From: Polaribacter sp.
Lineage (GTDB): Bacteria > Bacteroidota > Bacteroidia > Flavobacteriales > Flavobacteriaceae
NCBI GenBank assembly: GCA_030758355.1
Contig: JANREL010000067.1
Coordinates: 1 to 32,918, forward strand
Direction: 5' to 3'
Length of the DNA stretch: 32,918 bases
The notes beneath the pieces were generated by a model. The model saw nothing but the letters and a program-made list of their open reading frames with translations, was not told the origin of the DNA and searched no databases. Position numbers and translations under genes: made by a program. Below, piece by piece: positions 24,968 to 32,918 of this stretch (the stretch's first letter is position 1; each line of letters begins with the position of its first letter).

Positions 24968-27388
24968 TTAGTGAGATGTGCCTATTGGCGAACCATCCGG
25001 AATTTTCGGTGCATCTGATTTTTTAAAAACAGTAGGGTTTTTCTCAAAATCGTTTATCATTTTTATAAAGGATTGTTCCATCATTTCTTGTGCCTTTTTG
25101 GCTGAGGAATTCAGTAGTAATTGCTTAATTTCTTCTAATTTGGCAGCAACAATAGCATTGACCTGCAGATATTGATTTTTATTTGATGACAAATACATCA
25201 ATTGTTCTAAAAATTCAAGGTTAATGATGTTTTGCAATTCTTGGTAATAGCTGTCTTTGTGTGTCGTTTTAAAGGTGATTGCAATCAAAGAATCCAACAG
25301 TTCTTCCAAGCCTAATTGGGATTCATCCAAACTTTTATGGGCGATCAATCTGGAGAGTCTTTGTGGGTGCAACAGCAACTCTAAAGTCATTTCTGAGGAT
25401 GTCTCTACAGCTGAAAACGGATCAAAAGCAACGCCCAATTTGCTATTAAACGATTCTCTTGATCGATCATAGCCATAAGCTCTGGGCGGAAAAAGTGCGA
25501 GTTTCTCTTTCGGAATGGCTATTTCTTCTACTGCCAATGTTTTTAAAATGGCTTGCAATGCTAAGCGTTCTTCTTTACCTGCAATGCGTTGTACAATGGT
25601 TTGATTTCCTCCTTTTACTGCATAGGTGTAGTCCAAACCACCAATAATTTTAGAAGTAGCTTCAGTTTGATAGCGATGTAAAAAGTACAAGGGCACAAAA
25701 ACATCTTCCAACACAGAATATGGTTCGCCTGTTTTGATATTGTCTTCTGAAAAAGCGGCAATGGCTTTTTTTCTGATGTCAAGTAGCTTGTGTAATTCGT
25801 CATACACCGTAGTACCATTGTCCCACAAATGTGCATAGGCACTAGCACTGCCTGTTGGCCTTGCATCTTGATCAGATAAATAACGTAATCCATTAGCAAA
25901 GGCTTTTTCCAAAATATCATTGAGGGCTGTTTCTTCGTTAACATCTTCTTGAAAATCTTGATAGGAATACGCAACTGTAGCGTTGTCCCATGCACCAATT
26001 TTATCATCATAGGCTTGTGAAAAATCAATCTTACCGTCTTTCATTACCAACTTTGGATGTGGATAATCCATCACAGAAGTCCTGCCTACGGTACTTGCTG
26101 CAAAATTGTGCGCAAATCCCAACGTATGTCCTATTTCATGAGCTGACAATTGTCTTATTCTCGCAATCGCTAATTGCATCGCAAAATCATCATCCACAGC
26201 ATTATTTTTATAAGGTGCTTGCAGCGCTTGGGCAATTAAAAAATCTTGACGAATGCGCAAACTTCCCAAACTTACATGTCCTTTGATAATTTCGCCCGTT
26301 CTTGGGTCAGAAATATTAGCCCCATAACTCCAACCTCTTGTTGATCTGTGCACCCATTGTACCACATTGTAACGTGCATCCAACATGTCTGCGCCTTCGG
26401 GCAGCATTTTTATTTGAAATGCATCTTTGTAACCTGCTGCTTCAAAGGCTTGATTCCACCAACGACCACCTTCTAACAATGCTGTTCTAACAGGCTCAGG
26501 TGTGCCTCTGTCTAAATAATACACAATCGGTTCTAGAGCCTCTGAAGTGGCTGCTTTCGGATTTTTCTTCTCCAAACGATGTCTGTAAATAAAGCGTTTG
26601 GTAATATTTTCATTTACGGGCGTTGCATAATCCATATAGGTCATTTGCCATGAACCCGAACGTGGATCGTATTTTCTGGGTTTGTAGTTATTGTCTGGCA
26701 ATTCCACAAACGAATGATGTTGATGCACGGTTACTGCACTTGCATCAGGAGTTACACTGCGAATGTTGTAGCCTTTGGGTGTGCCACTAAAAGTCAACAT
26801 CACATCAAATTCTACGTTTTTAGGGAATGCTTTGGTGCGCTCTAGATAAAAAGCACTTTTGCTTTTATCCAAACTGTAATTGCCTTGGTTGTTGTTTGCC
26901 AAAGTAGCTGCCACACCATGGGCATCTCGCATCAAAAAATCAGTAGCATCTAACAAATAGACCCCTTTTTTTTCTTCTTTGATGGCAAATCCATGCAACA
27001 CCGATTTAGCAAAAGCTTCTTTTACGGATTCTTTTTCCTCTATATTATTGGTAATAGCTCTAAAATTTTGATTGGGTTGTATCAATAAAATCTTATTTCC
27101 CGCTTTTTTAAAAAGCACCACTACCCCAACACCCAATTGTCCTCTATCCAAACCAATATCATTCGAACCAATTCCTTGAGAAAGTGCGTTGACATATAAT
27201 AACTCTTGGTCGAGTTTGGCAATTTCCAGATAGATTTTATCAGTCGTTTCATCATGATAAAAGTTAACAAACCCCTCGTATTTGGCAATCCCTTTTCGCA
27301 ACTTACCCCCTGTTTTATCAGTAAAAAACTGAGAAAAACCAGGAATGCTCATCCATAGTAGGGCTAAAAAAACAGTTATTCTTTGCAT
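24968..27388 (-). CDS. Secreted zinc metalloprotease (DUF5117/DUF4953 type, metzincin motif)
   Basis: An 806-residue exported protein. A Sec signal peptide covers about 1-19 (MQRITVFLALLWMSIPGFSQ). A beta-rich N-terminal part resembling DUF5117 spans about 30-270. The catalytic part carries HEIGHTLGFAH at 417-427, a full HExxHxxGxxH metzincin zinc motif, with the methionine-turn candidate SVMDYPHP shortly after. The C-terminal 350 residues are helical. It heads a two-gene unit with threonine aldolase. Expected in the periplasm or outside the cell; substrates unknown. Divergent from prfB across 85 bp. Confidence 0.9.
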   Translation of the reverse strand: MQRITVFLALLWMSIPGFSQFFTDKTGGKLRKGIAKYEGFVNFYHDETTDKIYLEIAKLDQELLYVNALSQGIGSNDIGLDRGQLGVGVVVLFKKAGNKILLIQPNQNFRAITNNIEEKESVKEAFAKSVLHGFAIKEEKKGVYLLDATDFLMRDAHGVAATLANNNQGNYSLDKSKSAFYLERTKAFPKNVEFDVMLTFSGTPKGYNIRSVTPDASAVTVHQHHSFVELPDNNYKPRKYDPRSGSWQMTYMDYATPVNENITKRFIYRHRLEKKNPKAATSEALEPIVYYLDRGTPEPVRTALLEGGRWWNQAFEAAGYKDAFQIKMLPEGADMLDARYNVVQWVHRSTRGWSYGANISDPRTGEIIKGHVSLGSLRIRQDFLIAQALQAPYKNNAVDDDFAMQLAIARIRQLSAHEIGHTLGFAHNFAASTVGRTSVMDYPHPKLVMKDGKIDFSQAYDDKIGAWDNATVAYSYQDFQEDVNEETALNDILEKAFANGLRYLSDQDARPTGSASAYAHLWDNGTTVYDELHKLLDIRKKAIAAFSEDNIKTGEPYSVLEDVFVPLYFLHRYQTEATSKIIGGLDYTYAVKGGNQTIVQRIAGKEERLALQAILKTLAVEEIAIPKEKLALFPPRAYGYDRSRESFNSKLGVAFDPFSAVETSSEMTLELLLHPQRLSRLIAHKSLDESQLGLEELLDSLIAITFKTTHKDSYYQELQNIINLEFLEQLMYLSSNKNQYLQVNAIVAAKLEEIKQLLLNSSAKKAQEMMEQSFIKMINDFEKNPTVFKKSDAPKIPDGSPIGTSH

Positions 27389-27436
27389 TGGATATAAATT
27401 TTGATAAAACTACAAATAACTCGTCTTGTTTTCAAG

Positions 27437-27465
27437 TTGAAATCTTAAAAAATCAGTTATTTTTG
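27437..27465 (+). promoter_or_regulatory. Promoter of prfB
   Basis: TTG at 27437-27439 and TATTTTTG at 27458-27465 are separated by 18 bp, close to the Bacteroidota consensus TTG-N19/20-TAnnTTTG. The predicted start of transcription is only a few bases before the ATG at 27474, so the mRNA would have almost no 5' leader. Confidence 0.6.
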
Positions 27466-27473
27466 CAGTACTT

Positions 27474-28565
27474 ATGATTACACTAGAACACTTAAAGGAT
27501 ATTACTGTCAGAATTGAGAAGCTACATTCGTATTTAGAAATCGATAAAAAGCTGATTCAGATAGCCAATGAAGAAGAAAAAACTGCGAATCCCGACTTTT
27601 GGAATCATCCAAAAGAGGCCGAAGTTTTGTTGAGAGAGCTCCGTTTTAAAAAGAAATGGGTGGCTGACTATCAAGAGGTAAAATCAATGAACGATGATTT
27701 GAATGTATTGTTCGAATTTTACAAAGAAGGCGAAGTGGATGAGGCTGAATTAGAAGAACAGTTTCAAAAAACACGCTCCTTTTTAGAGGATATTGAGTTT
27801 AAAAACATGCTATCGGAAGAAGGAGATTCTTTGTCAGCAGTCATCCAAATTACAGCAGGTGCTGGAGGCACAGAAAGTTGCGATTGGACAGAAATGCTTT
27901 TCAGAATGTACACTATGTGGGCAGAAAAACAAGGTTTTAAACTAAAAACACTAAACTATCAAGAAGGTGATGCAGCAGGTATTAAAACTGTAACTATCGA
28001 AATTGAAGGCGATTACGCCTTTGGTTGGCTCAAAGGCGAAAATGGGGTACACAGATTGGTGCGTATTTCTCCGTTTGATAGCAATGCCAAGCGTCATACC
28101 AGTTTTTCATCGGTATATGTATATCCTGTGGCAGATGATTCTATTGAAATTGATATCAACCCTGCTGATATTGAGATTACCACTGCACGCTCTAGTGGTG
28201 CTGGAGGGCAAAATGTAAACAAAGTAGAAACCAAAGTGCAATTGACGCACAAACCAACAGGTATTCAAATTCAGTGTTCCAATTCGCGTTCACAACATGA
28301 TAACAGAGCCACTGCGTTGCAAATGTTGAAATCGCAATTGTATGAAATAGAACTAAAAAAACAACAAGCAGCCAGAGACGATATTGAAGCCAACAAGATG
28401 AAAAACGAATGGGGAAGCCAAATTCGAAATTATGTAATGCATCCATACAAGCTAGTAAAAGATGTCCGGACAGGTCATGAAACTGGTAATGTAGATGCCG
28501 TAATGGATGGCAATATTGGCGAATTTCTAAAGGCTTTTTTAATGCTTAATGGTCAGAAAGAGTAG
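27474..28565 (+). CDS. prfB: Peptide chain release factor 2
   Basis: Class I release factor reading UAA and UGA. It has 363 residues, with the tripeptide anticodon SPF at 199-201 ([14 protein letters not shown]) and the catalytic GGQ at 244-246 ([11 protein letters not shown]), so it is RF2, not RF1 (which has PxT). In most bacteria an in-frame UGA near codon 26 (CUU UGA C) forces a +1 frameshift that autoregulates prfB. Here the matching region, HSYLEIDKK at 18-26, is a continuous frame with TTA GAA and no UGA, so autoregulation by this route is absent. The ATG at 27474 aligns with the usual N-terminus. Confidence 0.95.
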   Translation: MITLEHLKDITVRIEKLHSYLEIDKKLIQIANEEEKTANPDFWNHPKEAEVLLRELRFKKKWVADYQEVKSMNDDLNVLFEFYKEGEVDEAELEEQFQKTRSFLEDIEFKNMLSEEGDSLSAVIQITAGAGGTESCDWTEMLFRMYTMWAEKQGFKLKTLNYQEGDAAGIKTVTIEIEGDYAFGWLKGENGVHRLVRISPFDSNAKRHTSFSSVYVYPVADDSIEIDINPADIEITTARSSGAGGQNVNKVETKVQLTHKPTGIQIQCSNSRSQHDNRATALQMLKSQLYEIELKKQQAARDDIEANKMKNEWGSQIRNYVMHPYKLVKDVRTGHETGNVDAVMDGNIGEFLKAFLMLNGQKE

Positions 28566-29101
28566 ATGGTCGAGGGTCGGTTTTAGATTTTAGATATTCG
28601 ATGCGTGAAGATTGAAAGATTATTAGATTGCTAGATTTTTACATTATATAAACTTTCATGTACAATTATTTTATTTGATAGTAGAATATATCATTATGGT
28701 GACGAATCCAAAATTCTTAAAAATGATTGGATGAAAGATCACATTTATCTCTTGTTTGAAAGAATAAAAGTCTTTATTAATTTATGAACAAAAATTAATA
28801 TTGATACACTCTTAAAACGTTGGATTTATTAGAGGTAAAATCACTGTTTTCTTTGATTTTACCTAGAAATTATGATACATTCCCAAAAACTACTATTCCA
28901 AAAAGAAAACCGTCTTTACTCATGATATGGGAGCTTTTAATTATTTACCAAGAACACCATTTAACAAACCAATTTATTCATGAAAAAACCGTGAGTCCTA
29001 TTTTTAAAAAAATACGAAAACAAATGATTTAGATTGCTGGTTTAGAAATAAATAAAAAAGTAATTGTTTTTATGTTTACATTTGAGATATAATTTTTTCA
29101 C
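28566..29101 (+). other. 536-bp gene-poor region, possibly with decayed coding sequence
   Basis: No convincing gene. It opens with AGATT-rich repeats (28609-28640). Around 28670-28785 one plus frame without a good start reads IYHYGDESKILKNDWMKDHI and goes on to FERIKVFINL before a TGA. Around 28865-28980 another frame reads TVFTHDMGAFNYLPRTPFNK before a stop. A third frame is open at 28820-29032 for 70 codons but has a low-complexity, unconvincing product. These short pieces of protein-like composition in shifting frames may be remnants of a disrupted gene that I cannot identify. Confidence 0.35.
28609..28640 (+). repeat. Four imperfect tandem 8-bp units (AGATTNNN)
   Basis: AGATTGAA, AGATTATT, AGATTGCT and AGATTTTT follow one another without gap. 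Related AGATTTT/AGATATT units occur just before, at 28585-28600. It looks like degenerate intergenic simple repeat DNA; no function suggested. Confidence 0.55.
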
Positions 29102-30028
29102 ATGGTGTTTAAGAAATATTCCGAGTTGTTTTATAAGAAGTTTTTATCTGATGATACTCGTAAAAAGACCGAAAAAATCATCTTAATCATTTCTATCGCT
29201 AGTTTTTTTATCCATTTATTGATTATTTTCTTAGTCGATTTTGGATTAATTGCACTCGCTGAACCTTCAGATTTATTGACAAATCCTATTTCTGCAATTT
29301 ACACTCCTTTTTCATTTATACTTATTTATGAAGTGTATTTATTGATTTATTATCTCCCAAAATCATTTACTATATATATTAGTAAACAATACGAAATCAT
29401 CTCACTTATTATCATCAGACGAATTTTCAAAGACCTTTCAAACTTATCCCTCTCCTCTGATTGGTTTACTATAAAGTATGATTTGCAGTTTACTTATGAC
29501 ATTATTGCATCATTATTGCTTTTTTTTCTGATTTATCAATTCTTTATTCAAAGCAAAAAAAGATACAATTATGAAAATGATGAGCTAAAAAATGAAGGAA
29601 TTGCAAGGTTTGTTAAATTCAAACAAATATTGGCAACTTTATTAGTACCTGTAGTTTTTTTTGTAACCATTTACTCATTTACCAATTGGATTTCCTCTTC
29701 AATAAGCTTACATACTGATTCAAATATTTCATTTAAAAATATTAATAATATCTTTTTTGAACAGTTTTTTTCAATCTTGATAATTACTGATGTAATTTTG
29801 TTATTATTTTCATTTTTTCATACGGATGAATTTCATAAAGTTTTTAGAAACTCAGGATTTATCATTTCTACCATTTTGTTGCGAATTTCGTTTTCAGTAA
29901 CTGGAATTCTAAACACTATTTTAATAATTGCAGCGATAATTTTTGGACTTATAATACTCATTATATACAATAAATTTGAAAAAAATATTGCAATAGAAAA
30001 AAGTAGAAAAATGGTTCAGAATAAATGA
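29102..30028 (+). CDS. Multi-TM protein of unknown function
   Basis: A 308-residue integral membrane protein I do not recognise. A basic cytoplasmic N-terminus (YKKFLSDDTRKKTEK) precedes about seven hydrophobic segments, roughly at 26-50, 68-86, 132-148, 174-195, 219-238, 249-262 and 268-290, with a Lys-rich tail. A charged loop near 150-172 (QSKKRYNYENDELKNEG) separates two halves. No transporter or enzyme motif is evident. It is flanked by unusually long non-coding stretches on both sides and has no operon partner; base composition is more AT-rich than the neighbouring genes. It may be lineage-specific. Confidence 0.65.
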   Translation: MVFKKYSELFYKKFLSDDTRKKTEKIILIISIASFFIHLLIIFLVDFGLIALAEPSDLLTNPISAIYTPFSFILIYEVYLLIYYLPKSFTIYISKQYEIISLIIIRRIFKDLSNLSLSSDWFTIKYDLQFTYDIIASLLLFFLIYQFFIQSKKRYNYENDELKNEGIARFVKFKQILATLLVPVVFFVTIYSFTNWISSSISLHTDSNISFKNINNIFFEQFFSILIITDVILLLFSFFHTDEFHKVFRNSGFIISTILLRISFSVTGILNTILIIAAIIFGLIILIIYNKFEKNIAIEKSRKMVQNK

Positions 30029-30255
30029 AAGTAAACAAATTACAAATTTTTTACAAACTCCAAATGTTTATTTTATCATCCCTATGTATCGCCCATAGCA
30101 TTGATTTACGGTTCAAATAGCGGCTATCAGAATAAGAAAATAGTGTGCTTTTTTCTTTAAATTAAAGACTCTAAACTCACGTTAGCTTAAAATTTTAATG
30201 AATAGGATTTCCTTACTAGTGTTGCAAAAACAATAAACAAACTTATAACTACCCT

Positions 30256-30894
30256 ATGTGCTTCCACATAAAACAAACCTTCACTGCCAAAGCGATGACA
30301 CAACGTTTTGATGCAGAAATAACATCGGATTTCTTGTTTACACCTCAAGATCAAATAAATGGATTTCGTTTTCCGCTATTGCCTGTCATTACCCAACAAG
30401 CACCTACCTTGATTCAGCCTTTTGCTTGGGGATTGATACCAGGGTGGGCAAAAAACGATGAAATTAGAAAAATGACCTTGAATGCCAAAATAGAGACCCT
30501 CCAAGAAAAACCTGCTTTTAAAGAAGTCGTTTCCCAACGTTGTTTGGTCATCGCAAATGGTTTTTACGAATGGCAATGGTTGGATAGTAAAGGTAAAAAA
30601 AAGCTAAAATATGAAATCGGCTTTGAAAAAGAAGCTCTATTTGCTTTTGCCGGTTTATACTCGCATTGGATTGATGGGCATACAGGTAATTTAAAAAGCA
30701 CGTGTACCCTGATTACCACAGTAGCCAATGAATTAATGTCGAGCATTCACAACATCAAAAAAAGAATGCCGGTTATTTTACAACAAAATGACGAGCAATC
30801 ATGGCTAAACCAAGCCCCTATTACCAATTTTGCTTATCCGTATCAAGTACCGCTTATCACCAGAAAAGTTAGCGAAAATTACCGTTTGTTTTGA
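30256..30894 (+). CDS. SRAP-domain abasic-site shielding protein (YedK/HMCES family)
   Basis: Forms a covalent thiazolidine link to abasic sites in single-stranded DNA, protecting them during replication. It has 212 residues. The catalytic Cys2 follows the initiator Met (MCFHIK), which confirms the ATG at 30256. The other active-site residues are N76 (NAKIET), E105 (GFYEW) and H165 with RMPVIL at 170-175; WGLIPGWAK at 58-66 is the family signature. Its stop directly abuts the stop of the convergent aminopeptidase gene. No LexA-type box is recognisable upstream. Confidence 0.93.
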   Translation: MCFHIKQTFTAKAMTQRFDAEITSDFLFTPQDQINGFRFPLLPVITQQAPTLIQPFAWGLIPGWAKNDEIRKMTLNAKIETLQEKPAFKEVVSQRCLVIANGFYEWQWLDSKGKKKLKYEIGFEKEALFAFAGLYSHWIDGHTGNLKSTCTLITTVANELMSSIHNIKKRMPVILQQNDEQSWLNQAPITNFAYPYQVPLITRKVSENYRLF

Positions 30895-32918
30895 TTACAA
30901 GAGTTTTGCCATAGCAGCTTTAATGATGGTAATATTTTTTTCGCTGTTTGACATGCTTAATCGTTGTTGCTCTTGAATCATGGTACGCATTAAGTTGATG
31001 ACTACTTTGTCAAAACTAAATTGTTGGTACTTCTTGCCTTTCACAACCATATCATCCACTACATTTTGTATAGCTTCGGTATTATTGCTTTCGGTGATCT
31101 GTTTAAAGGCTTTTTGAAACAGTTTTTTTGTAGTATCATCTCCCGTTAAGAACATACCAGTTAACACATTTTTAGCCACAAAAGGCAATTCAGATTCATC
31201 ATTTTCTTCAATGAAAATACGCGTTAAAGGCGTAGCTAAAATCTGACGTACTTCGTCTGGCAATTGTTTCGATTTGTCGATGGCTGTTGGTTTGTCTACA
31301 TAATACATAGACACCAAGGCTTTGCCCAAAACCGAATAAGACTTGCTTTCAAGCGCTTTTAAAAAGATAGGTTTCAAATCAGGGTCTGTTAATTTGCCTA
31401 AGGTGTGAATCGCCTCTGCTTGCACCAGAGTTTTAGAGTCGTTATTTGCCATTTTCATGATTTTTTGAATAGCATCCTTTTTGGCAAATTTGTTGATCAA
31501 ATCGATTTTTTGTAAAGCTAAAATTCGGATTTTATACGCCTCATCATCCAAGGCATTGACGATGGCATCAAACGCATTTTTGTCTTCTTGTCTTTTAGCA
31601 ACTTCCAACAAAGCGTCTCTTCGGTGTTCAAAATTATCAGCTTTGCGTAGCTGAAAGATATAATCACTCAAAACTTTGTTTTCAGTAATATCGCACAACA
31701 ATACGCCATCCGAATTTACCTGAATCAAGTTGGGTTGTATTTGATAGGGAAAGGTAAAGGAAGCATCTTTACCGTTTACAAACATTTGATGTCTTTTACG
31801 AACATTTCCTTCAAAAATATCAATAGCAAACGGAAACTGAAAAGTATCTGCTTGCAATTGCAACACATTTACAGTGACTGTTTTGCGTAAGGTATTGTAA
31901 TCATAAGAAATCTCTAAACTAGGATGTGCTGCTCCAAAATACCATTGATTGAAAAACCAGTTGAGGTCTTTGCCTGTAATTTTCTCGAAAATCAATCGTA
32001 ATTGATGTACCTCTGCAGCTTGGTATTGATACTCGGTTAAATAGGTTTGCAAGCCTAAGAAAAAAGCCTCATCACCTAAATATTTTCGCAACATGTGTAA
32101 AATAGCACCCCCTTTGTTATAGCTGATTTCATCGAACATGTCTTCTTTATCTGCATAATCAAAACGCACCAATTTTTTATCGATATTTTGTCCATTTTTA
32201 TAAGCACTCACTTGCTCATAAAGATGCATTTCTGCATCGGTTTTGCCGTATTTGTATTCGCGCCACAAATATTCACTGTAATTGGCAAACGATTCGTTGA
32301 GGGTAAGATTACTCCAACTTTCTGAGGTTACCAAATTACCAAACCAATGATGAAACAATTCGTGTGCGATGGTATTTTCATGGATATTTTCATCAATCAA
32401 TTGTCCCGGTTTTTGGTAGGCTTGGTCACCATGCACAACCGCTGTGGTGTTTTCCATAGCTCCCGAAACATAATCTCTCACCACCATTTGGCTGTATTTT
32501 ACCCACGGATACTTCACCCCTAATTTGCTTTCGAAAAACCCCATCATTTCTGGTGTCAGTCCAAAAATTGCTTTGGCATGTGGTGCATATTCTTTTTCAA
32601 CATAATAATCTACAGAGATATTCTTATAAGCATCTTTGATGATTTCAAACTCACCAATTCCCATAAAAAATAGGTATGGCGCATGCTTTTGATCCATTTT
32701 CCAATAATCCGTGCGCAGGTTCCCTTTTTTAGTTTGATTTAGCAAAATTCCGTTGGAAAGCGTTACATATTCATTTGGTACTGTAATGTAGATTTCTTGG
32801 GTAGTTTTTTGGTTGGGTGCATCAATTGTTGGAAACCAACAACTGCTAGCTTCTGTTTCACCCTGTGTCCAGATTTGTTTAGGTTTGGATTTGATCAATC
32901 CGTCAGGATTTATAAAAT
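30895..32918 (-). CDS. M1-family zinc aminopeptidase (N-terminus beyond the window)
   Basis: The frame stays open to the right edge, reading FINPDG just before IKSKPKQIWTQGE, so the 5' end lies outside; no start is claimed. Within 667 or more residues the M1 hallmarks are complete (numbered from an arbitrary TTG at 32898): substrate-binding GAMEN at 146-150, zinc site H179-E180-L-F-H183 (HELFHHW), and the third ligand E202 in NESFANYSEYLW, exactly 18 residues after H183. From about 430 on, helical HEAT-like repeats follow, as in the C-terminal domain of aminopeptidase N. Likely a periplasmic or cytosolic aminopeptidase; the signal peptide region is not visible. Confidence 0.93.
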   Translation of the reverse strand, partial: FINPDGLIKSKPKQIWTQGETEASSCWFPTIDAPNQKTTQEIYITVPNEYVTLSNGILLNQTKKGNLRTDYWKMDQKHAPYLFFMGIGEFEIIKDAYKNISVDYYVEKEYAPHAKAIFGLTPEMMGFFESKLGVKYPWVKYSQMVVRDYVSGAMENTTAVVHGDQAYQKPGQLIDENIHENTIAHELFHHWFGNLVTSESWSNLTLNESFANYSEYLWREYKYGKTDAEMHLYEQVSAYKNGQNIDKKLVRFDYADKEDMFDEISYNKGGAILHMLRKYLGDEAFFLGLQTYLTEYQYQAAEVHQLRLIFEKITGKDLNWFFNQWYFGAAHPSLEISYDYNTLRKTVTVNVLQLQADTFQFPFAIDIFEGNVRKRHQMFVNGKDASFTFPYQIQPNLIQVNSDGVLLCDITENKVLSDYIFQLRKADNFEHRRDALLEVAKRQEDKNAFDAIVNALDDEAYKIRILALQKIDLINKFAKKDAIQKIMKMANNDSKTLVQAEAIHTLGKLTDPDLKPIFLKALESKSYSVLGKALVSMYYVDKPTAIDKSKQLPDEVRQILATPLTRIFIEENDESELPFVAKNVLTGMFLTGDDTTKKLFQKAFKQITESNNTEAIQNVVDDMVVKGKKYQQFSFDKVVINLMRTMIQEQQRLSMSNSEKNITIIKAAMAKLL

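Noticed and set aside
25615-26028. 137-codon minus-strand frame inside the metalloprotease gene
   Set aside because: It is out of frame within an intact 806-residue protein with full catalytic motif; the composition (Met/Lys/Leu-rich) is not protein-like.
27474-27560. Programmed +1 frameshift in prfB
   Set aside because: The expected UGA after the early codons is absent; the reading frame is continuous from the ATG through GGQ.
28820-29032. 70-codon open frame between prfB and the multi-TM gene
   Set aside because: The product has low-complexity composition, no recognisable motif, no promoter, and a competing frame looks more protein-like.
1-32918. tRNA, rRNA or CRISPR arrays
   Set aside because: No cloverleaf-like GTTCGA-type arms with matching stems, no ribosomal RNA sequence and no regularly spaced repeats were seen on either strand.

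Overview
The window reads as chromosome of a Flavobacteriaceae-type Bacteroidota. The DNA is AT-rich, most genes lack a Shine-Dalgarno sequence, several promoters match the Bacteroidota -7 element TAnnTTTG, and the gene content is typical of the family: 2TM-domain proteins beside a LytS/LytTR pair, the argG-argC-proC-argD-argF'-argB-argE-argH order, a zeaxanthin cluster with a MerR/B12-domain regulator, and a DUF5117/DUF4953-type metalloprotease. I cannot name genus or species. No rRNA, tRNA, CRISPR array or intact mobile element is visible.

Layout. 1-486: decayed IS1595/ISXO2-like transposase and the typA terminator. 487-3867 (minus): typA, then a proline dehydrogenase with a short LETM1-like protein abutting it. 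3962-5020 (plus): aroB. 5075-8261 (minus): a compact five-gene unit of a secreted DUF2141 protein, a LytS-type histidine kinase with a fused C-terminal 2TM module, two stand-alone 2TM proteins and the LytTR response regulator; a LytTR-like pair of direct repeats lies upstream. 8546-17763 (plus): arginine biosynthesis. Ahead of it lies an unusual leader with a 24-codon ORF that packs four Arg codons into its last seven sense codons, inside a perfect-length hairpin, then a second small ORF. Structural genes follow: GNAT acyltransferase, argG, argC, proC, argD, argF', argB, argE, a 17-bp inverted repeat, argH. 17760-22693 (minus): crtY, crtZ, crtB, crtI and a CarH-like MerR regulator, sufficient for GGPP to zeaxanthin. 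22812-23923 (plus): ECF-like sigma factor and a four-TM partner. 23933-27388 (minus): threonine aldolase and a secreted metzincin-like protease. 27474-28565 (plus): prfB without the programmed frameshift. 28566-30028: a gene-poor stretch and a multi-TM protein of unknown function. 30256-30894: SRAP/YedK-like protein. 30895-right edge (minus): M1 aminopeptidase, truncated by the window.

How it fits together. The arg cluster encodes the acylated-intermediate route used in Bacteroidota, in which an N-acyl-ornithine carbamoyltransferase works before deacylation. The acyl group cannot be fixed from sequence because the known specificity residue is Ala rather than Pro or Glu. The strongest candidate for an undescribed system is the Arg-codon leader, suggesting control by arginyl-tRNA supply. 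The next best are the LytTR direct repeats and the kinase-2TM fusion, which point to a self-regulating envelope-sensing module.
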